Source of the DNA: Bacteroidota bacterium
GTDB taxonomy: Bacteria; Bacteroidota; Bacteroidia; Bacteroidales; UBA10428
Reading direction: 5' to 3'
DNA length: 6,182 nucleotides
NCBI GenBank assembly: GCA_024640925.1
Contig: JAHEEB010000280.1
Span: 1 to 6,182, forward strand
The first letter of the stretch is position 1; the number at the start of each line of letters is the position of its first letter. Under the pieces are notes generated by a model. That model searched no databases. It had not been told where the DNA came from and saw nothing but the letters and a program-made list of their open reading frames with translations. The position numbers and the translations under genes were made by a program. Below, piece by piece: positions 1 through 6,182 of the stretch.

Positions 1-3000
1 CGATTTTGTTCATCCCGATGATGTAAAAAGTACAATTGATGTTACAAGTCAACTGGCAGAAAATAAAACTGTACAAAATTTTGTCAATCGGTACAAACAT
101 AAAAATGGCTCCTGGGTATGGATTGAATGGCGCTCTTATCCAAAGGGTAAATATATATATGCTTCGGCTCGCAATATTACGGGTCATAAACAAACTGAAG
201 AAGCACTTCTCCAAAGTGAACAAAAATATCGCCTACTTTTCGAAAACATTACCAGTGGTTTTGTGCTGCAGGAGATGTTATATGATAAAAAAGGGTTGCC
301 TGTAGATTTTCGGTTTATCGAAGTAAATTCAAGATTTAAAGAAATTCTGAATTTGAAAGGTGAATTTGTTGGAAAAACTTTTTTTGAAAGCTTTTCCAAT
401 GCAGGACCTGAATGGATTAAAAGGGCACAGAATGTACTTAAAACCCATGAACCGTATAATTCCATTACTCTGTTTCCTAATGGCAGGTATTTTGAAACTT
501 TACTTTTCTGGGTTGAGACTAATAGGTTTGCTTCTATATTTACTGACATTACTGACCGGATTATAGCCGAACAAAAATTAAAACAGAGTGAAGAACATTT
601 CAGAAACCTTGTAACCAATGCAAATGTGGTAAATTTTGCTATCGATAAAAATGGCATATTTACCTTATCGGAAGGCAAGACACTTGAAAAACTCGGACTC
701 CAACCGGGAGAAATAGTGGGAAGATCCGTTTTCGAAGTATACAAAGATAATCCGGATATAACAGATGCCATTAATAAAGGTCTCAATGGAGAATCCGTAG
801 AAAGAATTATTTGTCAGAATAATTTATTTTTCGAATCGCGATTTACCCCACTGATAAACGAAAATTCTGAAATTATCGGGGTTTTGGGTGTTGCTATAGA
901 CATTACTGACCGCAAATTAGCAGAAACAGCTCTTATTGAAAGTGAGAAAAAATACCGTTTGCTTTTCGAAAACATGACTAGTGGATTTGCTTTACATCAA
1001 ATGATATATGATGAAAATGGCAAACCAGCTGATTACCGTTATATAGAGGCAAACCCTGCTTTTGAAAAGCTTACCGGATTGCCTGCTCAAGCAATTATTG
1101 GCAAAACAATAAAAGAAATAGTGCCTACTATAGAGGATCATTGGATTCAGACTTTTGGAAATGTTGCTCTTACTGGTAACCCTATCACTTATATGAATTA
1201 TGCCAGGGATTTGGGCAGATACTACGATACTTATGTATTTAGCCCTGAAAAAGATAAATATGCCGTTGTATTTAATGATGCTACAGAACGTATTAAAGCC
1301 GAAAATGAATTAAAAGCCAGCGAACAAAAGTTCTCTAATTTTTATAACCTTTCTCTCGATATGGTTGGAATTACTCGCTTATCCGATGGATTAGTGTTGG
1401 ATGCCAACCCGGCCATGATAAAGGAAACCGGATATTCACACGAGGAGTTAATAGGCCATTCCTCTTTAGATTTAAACCTTTGGGCAAATCCAAATGACAG
1501 AGATACAGCCTTAAAGGAACTAAAGGAAAAAGGTGAGATAAAGAATTTTGAGATTCGAATGAAAATAAAGAATGGTAGTTCAATACCTTGCTTGTTCTCT
1601 GCTAAAACACTCACTTATAATAACGAACCTTGCCTGCTATTTGTTCTTAATGATATCTCCGATCGTATAATAGCGGAAAATAAAATTCGGGAAAGCGAAA
1701 AAAAATACCGTTTGCTTTTCGAAAACCTGACTAGTGCATTTGCTTTTCATTCTATAATTTTTGATGAAAACAAACAGCCTGTCGATTTCATATTTATTGA
1801 TATCAATTCTAAATACAAACAATTATGGGGTGTTGATGATAGTATTATTGGTAAGAAGATAAGTGAGGTATTTCCAAATTTTGAAAAAAAATGGGTCGAC
1901 GATGCATGGAAAGTTTTAGAGTCTGGCCAACCGGAAATATTATCCATTTATTCTCCTGAATTGGATAAATACTTAGAATCTTTTGAATTTAAAGTAGATG
2001 ATAAACACTTTGCAATTATTTTTAATGATATAACAGAAAAAGTAAAAGCAGATAAAGCGCTTCAGGAAACACGTAAATTTAATGATGCTCTGCTTGCAAG
2101 TACACCTGGCCTGGTATATTTATATAACGAAGAAGGCCTGCTGGTTCGTTGGAACAATAGACATATAATAGAAACCGGGTATTCTGCCGAAGAACTCTCT
2201 CATATGCATGTTCTTGACTGGTATAAAGGTAGTGAAGCAGATATTACAGCAATAAAGGCGGGTTTAGACAAGGTTTTTTCCGAAGGATTTGGTACAGCAG
2301 AAGCTTATCTTCAGAAAAAGAATGGAGAAAAAGTACTTTATTATTTCACAGCAGTTTCTACAATAATCGAAGGAAAGAATTACTTTACGGGTATTGCTAT
2401 AGATATCACAGAACGGAAAATAGCAGAAGATGCTTTAGCAAATACTGTAGAAACCCTTCAGGTTATTATTAAAAATGTTCCAATTGCTTTGTTCGATTTG
2501 GATCTGAAAGGAAATATTATGAGCTTCTGGAATCCGGCAGCTGAAGAATTGCTCGGATGGACCAAGGAAGAAGTTTTAGGTAAATACCTACCAACAGTTA
2601 CACCAGAAAAAGTGGAAGAATTCGATCAATTTCTTTTAACAATACAACAAGGTAAAACTGTTAAAGGTATGGATGTTGACAGAATAAGAAAAAATGGAAA
2701 TCCTGTTAGTTATAGCTTGTATGCAACACCATTATTTGATAACAAAGGTATTGTTAAGGGTAATATTGCAGCATTGGTTGACATTACAGAACGAAAACAG
2801 GCAAATGAAAAATTCAAAAAACTTGCCGATTTAAATCAAACAGTACTTGATACGGTAAGCACAGGTATAATATTTGTAAATAATCACGAACTCCAGTGGG
2901 CCAACAATACTTTTTATAAGATGTTTGGGTATACGGTGGAAGAAAAATCAGAAATTGATCTGGCCAATATTTATGCAAACTTTGAGGACACAATAAAAGT

Positions 3001-6000
3001 TGGTAATGAATCCTATCCGATAATGACTAAAGGTGAAGTTTATTCCTCCGAATTTTTGGCAAAGAAAAAAGATGGGAATACATTTTGGATGAATCTTAGT
3101 GGAAAAGCAATCGACCCAACTAAACAAACAGAGGGCTATATATGGACATTACAGGATATTACTGAACGTAAAAATTCCGAGGAAAAATTCAAACAACTTG
3201 CCCTCTTACACCAAACAATACTCGATACAGTTACTGTTGGTTTACTTTTTATTGTCAACCATAAATCGCAATGGTCAAATACTGTGTATACCAAAATGTT
3301 TAATACTGAAATTATAGAAGTCACCCTTTCTGACATTGTGTATAGTTCAGTTGATAATTTGTTTGAAATAATTGGTAATGAAGCCAATCCATACTTTACT
3401 AAAGGTGAAATATATTCCTCCGAATTAAAGTTCAGAAGAAAAGATGATAGTATTTTCTGGTGCAATTTGGTGGGAAAGACAATTAATCCAAATGATTTTT
3501 CAGAAGGATCTATTTGGATGATGCAGGATATAACTATTGGTAAAAATGCAGAACTCAACCTTAAACAAAGCGAATCGATCCTTAAAGCCACCATGGAATC
3601 TATGAATGATGGGCTTTTAATTGTAACCGACCAAAACATAATCACTCATTATAATACTCGCTTTAAACAGATTTTTTCTGTTCCGGATGAATTACTCTAT
3701 ACCCTTAAGGATGAAACTGTACTCAATCATGCAAAACTTCAATTAGCAGATCCTGAAGAGTTTTACCAACACGTAAAGCATATTTACCAAACAAGTAATA
3801 CAACAGAAGACATTCTTCACTTTGTTGATGGGCGGATAATAGAACGATATTCCTATCCATTAACAGAAGATAGTCCGAAAAGAGGCCGCGTATGGTTATT
3901 TCGCGATATTACAGAAAAAAGAAACGCTGAACTAACCTTGAAAAAAAGCGAAGAGCAGTTTAAGGGCATAGCTCAAAACATACCCGGCATGGTATTTCAG
4001 TTCTATGCCCGTAAAAATGGCGATTTTGGTCTGAATTATGCCAGTGAACGTTCGATGGAATACATAGGATACAACAACATAGAACTTACTGTTTTATTCA
4101 AACAGTTTGTAACTGGAATTATTGAAGAAGATCGAAAAAGATTTATATCATCAATACAAGATTCTATTACAAATATTACTGATTGGAAATGGGAAGGAAG
4201 ATTTATAAGGCAAGATGGAAAACAAATGTATTTTCAAGGCATTTCAAAACCCAGATTCATTGATGAAGATTTAGTATTTGACGGTCTGGTACTTGATATT
4301 ACCGAACGAAGAAATGCCGAAGAGGCACTTATCAAAAGCCAGGCCATGCTTCGGGACTCACAACGTATTGCTCATATCGGATGCTGGGAAGTTGATATCC
4401 TATCAAAAAAAATGATTTGGAACGAAGAAGCATATGAAATACATGGCTATAAAAACAATGAAATAGATCTTACCTGGGACAAATTTGTTCAGATAATTCA
4501 CCCCGAAGATAGAGAAGCTACTACAATCCATTTCAGAGAAATGCTAACAAGTCATCGTTTTGATGATTTTGAATGCCGTATTATCCGACCCGATTCTATT
4601 CAGCGTATAATAGTAATTGTTGGAGCTTTATCGGTTGATGAAAATAATCAGCCTAATAGAGCTTTTGGTATAGTGCAGGATATTACCGAACGAAAAATTG
4701 CCGAAGAAAAATTGCGCCAAAGTGAAGAACTTTATCGAAATCTGGTCGAGATGTCGCCTGATGGTATATTCCTGAGTGATCTTAAAGGGACTCTTCTTGT
4801 ATGCAATAAACAAATGGCCACCCTGGCAGGCTATGATTCTGTTGAACAAATTATTGGCAGAAGTTCATTCGATTTTGTTGCACCCGAAGATCATGAGCTT
4901 GTTAAAAAAGTAGCAGAAGAATTAAGAAAATCTGGAGTTTTTGGAACACAACAAATGAAACTATTGAAAAAAGATGGGACACAATATATAGCTGAATATC
5001 GTGGCGCTTTAATTTCCGATTTTAAAGGAGCTCCCACTGCCTTTATGGGTGTAATAACTGATATCACTGAAAAAAGAAAAGCAGAAGAAACGTTAATGGA
5101 AACTCAGGAACGATTGCAATCTTTTATGGATTCAGCTACCGATGCTTTTACAATATGGGACAAAGATTTACACCTTGTATTATTTAATAATCCAGCATTT
5201 GCTAATCTGCCAAAAGGTATAAGAACAGAAAATATAGTTGGACATAACTTGTTAGAATTCACATCCTTCCTTGTAAAAAATAATGATGTAAATAAATTCT
5301 TTAGGGTATTGAAAACAGGTATTCCTTTTTCAGACTATGATCAATTATGTATGATTCCTTCAGATCCAAGATGGATAAATCTTCGGGTTTTTAAAGTTGG
5401 ACAGGGTTTGGGTATTATTACCACCGATATTACAGAGCAGAAAAGAGCTGAAATAATCCTTTCTGAAAAAGAAGCTAAACTCAGGAGTATATTCCTTGCT
5501 GCTCCGGTAGCAATTGGTTTGTCTATAAACAGAGTTTGTTATGAGTGCAACGATACATTCTTCACAATGACCGGTTATTCCCCTGAAGAAATAATTGGTA
5601 AAAACACAAGAATGTTATATCAAACAGAAGAAGAGTACCTCCGGGTTGGTTATAGTGCTTCTGAAAAGATTAAGATAAATAAACCTCTTATTAAAGAGAC
5701 ACGTTGGGTGAGAAAAGATGGTAGTATTATTGATATAATTTTAGGCTCAGTTGCTCTTGACCCAACCGATTCTTCCAAAGGTATTACCTTTACAGCCCTT
5801 GATATCAGTGAACGAAAACAATTCGAAGATGCTCTGAAAAAACGAGTATTGGCTCTTACCCGTCCACTGAGTGATGCAAAAGAAATTGAGCTTACCGATC
5901 TTTTCAACATCGACGATTTACAAAAAATTCAGGATACTTTTGCCGAAGCAACCAATGTAGCTTCTGTAATTACATACCCCGATGGCCAACCTATAACAAA

Positions 6001-6182
6001 AACCAGCAACTTTTGCACCTTATGTAATTTAATCCGTTCTACCGAAAAAGGACGTATAAACTGTTATAAATCTGATTCATACCTTGGAAAACAAAATCCC
6101 TCGGGCCCAACAATTCAGCCATGTTTAAGTGGTGGTTTATGGGATGCAGGTGCCAGCATTACAATTGGTGGAGTACATATCG
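1..6182 (+). CDS. Giant multi-PAS sensory protein with PocR domain, probable sensor/hybrid histidine kinase (partial at both ends)
   Basis: One uninterrupted + strand frame covers the whole window: 2060 full codons from base 2 to base 6181, no stop, and neither gene end present. Residue n begins at base 3n-1. Translation shows 16 consecutive PAS domains (residues 1-1938) and the beginning of a PocR ligand-binding domain (1966-2060). Fifteen of the 16 PAS domains end in a recognisable DIT-type motif (DITER, DITDR, DITEK, DISER, DATER); the first ends in NITGH. Short AExxLxxSE helices link the domains. No hydrophobic stretch long enough for a membrane helix is visible, so this part should be cytoplasmic. 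PAS domains bind small ligands or cofactors and mediate dimer contacts; such arrays usually feed a C-terminal histidine kinase, expected downstream but not seen here. A diguanylate cyclase or other output is possible. The reading frame and PAS identity are very secure; the kinase output is inferred. Confidence 0.95.
2..181 (+). other. PAS domain P1 (C-terminal half only, PAS_3-like)
   Basis: Residues 1-60. The window opens at FVHPDDV, the typical HP(E/D)D turn in the middle of a PAS_3-type fold. The strand pair YKHKNGSWVWIEWRSYP and the exit motif ARNITGHK follow. The N-terminal half of the domain is upstream of the window. The exit motif is NITGH rather than DITER, which is a common variant. 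Confidence 0.85.
218..559 (+). other. PAS domain P2 (SGF subtype, first copy)
   Basis: Residues 73-186. It begins EQKYRLLFENITSGF, continues with a D-x-x-G-x-P-V-D-F-R-F-I-E-V-N core, and ends in FTDITDR. This is the PAS subtype that recurs as P4 and P6. Its ligand is unknown. The linker before it (residues 64-72, TEEALLQSE) has the usual inter-PAS helix pattern. Confidence 0.88.
590..913 (+). other. PAS domain P3
   Basis: Residues 197-304. Recognisable by LSEGKTLEKLGLQPGEIVGRS, split here as LSEGKTLEKLG followed by LQPGEIVGRSVFEVY, then a FESRFTPL strand and the exit AIDITDRK. This is a common S-box PAS subtype in multi-PAS kinases. No cofactor-binding signature could be assigned. Confidence 0.9.
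944..1291 (+). other. PAS domain P4 (SGF subtype, second copy)
   Basis: Residues 315-430. It begins EKKYRLLFENMTSGFALHQ and carries DYRYIEANPAFEKLTG, the best match to the usual form of this subtype. The exit is NDATER, with Ala instead of Ile in the DIT motif. Its first 47 bases are nearly identical to the start of P6 at the DNA level. Confidence 0.9.
947..993 (+). repeat. 47-bp intragenic direct repeat, copy 1 (start of P4)
   Basis: Matches bases 1700-1746 at 45 of 47 positions, with mismatches at 974 and 984 and an exact 27-base run at the 5' end (947-973). It encodes KKYRLLFENMTSGFA plus the first two bases of the next codon. The two copies are 753 bp (251 codons, two PAS units) apart and in the same frame. 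Confidence 0.95.
1322..1666 (+). other. PAS domain P5
   Basis: Residues 441-555. It carries the markers LSDGLVLDANPAM, TGYSHEELIGHSSLDL, NLWANPNDRD and FEIRMKIKNG, and exits through NDISDR. This matches the widespread PAS subtype with the 'GYxxEELIGxxSLxLxLWxxPxDR' pattern. Its ligand is unknown. Confidence 0.92.
1697..2041 (+). other. PAS domain P6 (SGF subtype, third copy)
   Basis: Residues 566-680. It begins EKKYRLLFENLTSAFAFHS and has PVDFIFIDINSKYKQLWG, with exit FNDITEK. It is the third member of the P2/P4/P6 series. The usual SGF is SAF here and the core is more diverged, although the DNA of its first 16 codons is almost the same as in P4. Confidence 0.88.
1700..1746 (+). repeat. 47-bp intragenic direct repeat, copy 2 (start of P6)
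   Basis: Second copy of the repeat at 947-993. It encodes KKYRLLFENLTSAFA. The synonymous positions also match, so the similarity is in the DNA and not only in the protein, which points to recent duplication or gene conversion. Confidence 0.95.
2069..2416 (+). other. PAS domain P7
   Basis: Residues 690-805. Markers are LLASTPGLVYLYNEEGLLVRW with NN, then TGYSAEELSHMHVLDWY and AEAYLQKKNGEKVLYYF, and exit AIDITERK. It matches the PAS subtype with a 'PGxxYLxxxxGxxxRWN' start. No metal or flavin ligand residue is evident. Confidence 0.9.
2447..2794 (+). other. PAS domain P8
   Basis: Residues 816-931. A canonical PAS: IIKNVPIALFDLDLKGNI, FWNPAAEELLGWTKEEVLGK, a basic-rich RIRKNG strand turn, and exit LVDITERK. 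It is a PAS_4-like domain with a well-kept S-box core. Confidence 0.92.
2807..3169 (+). other. PAS domain P9 (upstream member of a tandem pair)
   Basis: Residues 936-1056. It begins EKFKKLADLNQTVLDTVSTG, followed by QWANNTFYKMFGY, TKGEVYSSEF, KKDGNTFWMNL and exit QDITERKNSE. It closely resembles P10, which follows directly, but keeps the usual FGY turn and a standard DITER exit. It is therefore likely the better preserved copy. Confidence 0.9.
3182..3541 (+). other. PAS domain P10 (diverged downstream member of the pair)
   Basis: Residues 1061-1180. It begins EKFKQLALLHQTILDTVTVG, followed by QWSNTVYTKMF, TKGEIYSSEL, RKDDSIFWCNL and exit QDITIGKNAE. It is close to half identical to P9 by eye. 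It has lost the GY turn after KMF, and the acidic-Arg pair of DITER is replaced by Ile-Gly, so its ligand sensing or coupling may differ. Confidence 0.86.
3572..3922 (+). other. PAS domain P11 (ERYSxP subtype)
   Basis: Residues 1191-1307. Markers are ATMESMNDGLLIVTDQ, YNTRFKQIFSVPDELL, LADPEEFYQHVKHIY, DGRIIERYSYPL and GRVWLFRDITEKR. This matches a well-known PAS subtype with the ending 'DGRxxERYSxPxxxxGRVWxFRDxTER'. Confidence 0.92.
3950..4309 (+). other. PAS domain P12 (PAS_3-like)
   Basis: Residues 1317-1436. It starts EEQFKGIAQNIPGMVFQFYA, has GLNYASERSMEYIGY, IIEEDRKRF and WKWEGRFIRQDGK, and exits through LDITERRNAEE. The 'IPGxxxQF…YxSE' form is typical of PAS_3-related domains in sensor kinases. 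Confidence 0.88.
4352..4693 (+). other. PAS domain P13 (PAS_3)
   Basis: Residues 1451-1564. It has the typical PAS_3 opening SQRIAHIGCWEVDI, then IWNEEAYEIHGY, the FVQIIHPEDRE turn, FECRIIRPD and exit VQDITERKIAEE. Of the domains seen in full, it is the best match to the PAS_3 fold. The usual IGSWEWD is IGCWEVD here. Confidence 0.93.
4724..5077 (+). other. PAS domain P14
   Basis: Residues 1575-1692. It is a canonical S-box PAS: YRNLVEMSPDGIFLSDLKG, NKQMATLAGYDS, IIGRSSFDFVAPEDHELV, KLLKKDGTQYIAEYRG and exit ITDITEKRKAEE. PAS_9/PAS_4-like; its ligand is unknown. Confidence 0.93.
5108..5443 (+). other. PAS domain P15 (FKVGxGLGI subtype)
   Basis: Residues 1703-1814. Markers are LQSFMDSATDAFTIWDKDL, NNPAFANLPKG, NIVGHNLLEF, RVLKTGIPF and INLRVFKVGQGLGIITTDITEQ. 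The ending corresponds to the common 'xAFKVGxGLGIIxTDITERK' PAS subtype. The exit motif has Gln in place of Arg. Confidence 0.9.
5465..5815 (+). other. PAS domain P16 (RMLYxTEEEY subtype)
   Basis: Residues 1822-1938. It has IFLAAPVAIGLSINRVCYE, TGYSPEEIIGKNTRMLYQ, TEEEYLRVGY, ETRWVRKDGSIIDI and exit LDISERKQFE. This subtype is very often found next to a PocR domain, as here. The GKNTRMLYQ segment resembles the LOV motif but has Thr where the flavin-binding Cys would be. Confidence 0.93.
5897..6182 (+). other. PocR ligand-binding domain (N-terminal part, cut by window end)
   Basis: Residues 1966-2060 and beyond. The domain starts DLFNIDDLQKIQDTFAEATN, continues with ASVITYPDGQPITKTSNFC and RSTEKGRINCYKSD, and reaches QPCLSGGLWDAGASITIGG at the window end. 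Four cysteines are visible at residues 2005, 2008, 2021 and 2041 (C-x2-C-x12-C-x19-C). The family is named after the sensory domain of PocR, the regulator of propanediol use and cobalamin synthesis, and has been proposed to sense small hydrocarbon derivatives. A 27-residue linker (1939-1965, with the LTRPL motif usual before this domain) joins it to P16. The ligand here is unknown. The cysteines could bind a metal or respond to redox state, which is inference. Confidence 0.92.

Larger units (their letters stand above)
2807..3541 (+). repeat. Tandem duplication of a ~375-bp PAS unit (P9 and P10)
   Basis: The units begin at 2807 and 3182. The best-conserved DNA is at the two unit starts (GAAAAATTCAAA followed by AACTTGCC, one base apart) and in an internal block at 3026-3054 versus 3398-3426, where 27 of 29 bases match. 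The offset changes from 375 to 372 bp between these two anchors, so a one-codon indel has occurred since the duplication. Confidence 0.88.

Noticed and set aside
36..305. Short + strand open frame with an ATG start near the window start
   Set aside because: It is out of frame with the continuous PAS frame, which covers the same bases with clear domain motifs.
184..786. 200-codon open frame on the - strand
   Set aside because: It lies antisense to the strongly supported PAS-coding frame, has no recognisable domain, and its composition fits a mirror of the + strand codons. Treated as a shadow.
1698..1705. Runs of eight A (also at 1884-1891 and 4405-4412) as programmed frameshift sites
   Set aside because: The same frame continues with intact PAS motifs on both sides of each run, so no shift is needed. 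AAA Lys codons in an AT-rich gene explain them.
3136..3645. 169-codon open frame on the - strand
   Set aside because: It is antisense to P9-P11 and shows no family features. A shadow of the AT-rich coding strand.
5582..5650. Possible LOV photoreceptor domain in P16 (GKNTRMLYQ resembles GxNCRFLQ)
   Set aside because: The flavin-adduct cysteine is Thr, and the whole domain fits a different, common non-LOV PAS subtype. None of the other PAS domains has an NCRFLQ motif either.
1..6182. CRISPR array, tRNA or rRNA, insertion sequence, or other multi-gene system
   Set aside because: The repeated structure is explained by PAS domains with a ~375-bp period, and the whole window is one coding frame. 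I saw no inverted-repeat-bounded element, transposase or RNA gene signature.
1..6182. Histidine kinase catalytic core inside the window
   Set aside because: No HisKA H-box or HATPase_c N/G boxes occur in the translated frame. The kinase role is only inferred from the architecture of related proteins.

Overview
The window lies entirely inside one very long protein-coding gene on the + strand. A single reading frame (codons starting at base 2, then every third base) runs from the first base to the last without a stop, giving 2060 complete codons. Neither the start codon nor the stop codon is in the window. No second gene, RNA gene, mobile element, promoter or terminator could be supported, and no stretch is non-coding.

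The encoded protein is a giant multi-PAS sensory protein. I count 16 PAS domains in a row (P1 to P16; P1 lacks its N-terminal half). They are followed by the first ~95 residues of a PocR-type ligand-binding domain, which is cut by the window edge. Each PAS domain ends in a D-I-T-E-R-like motif. A short charged helix of the form AExxLxxSExxY/F then leads into the next domain. The motif recurs about every 125 residues (375 bp) through the whole window. Several PAS subtypes are mixed: P2, P4 and P6 share one subtype and alternate with P3, P5 and P7; P9 and P10 are an adjacent duplicated pair; P1, P12 and P13 look like the PAS_3 type; P11, P15 and P16 each match a distinct recognisable subtype. 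No transmembrane segment is visible, so this stretch is most likely cytoplasmic.

No catalytic domain is inside the window. From family knowledge, proteins of this build normally continue into a histidine kinase core (HisKA plus HATPase_c), sometimes with receiver and Hpt domains. A sensor or hybrid histidine kinase is therefore the best guess for the full protein, but it is inferred, not seen.

The AT-rich composition, the long PAS chains with AEEALxxSEEKYR-type linkers and the PAS-PocR order suggest an environmental Bacteroidota bacterium (Bacteroidales/Marinilabiliales-like), possibly anaerobic. This is a moderate-confidence guess; other multi-PAS-rich groups (Ignavibacteria, deltaproteobacterial lineages, methanogenic archaea) cannot be excluded. 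The main points of interest are the length and regularity of the sensory array, DNA-level traces of recent internal duplication, the degenerate joint in P10, and the four-cysteine PocR domain.
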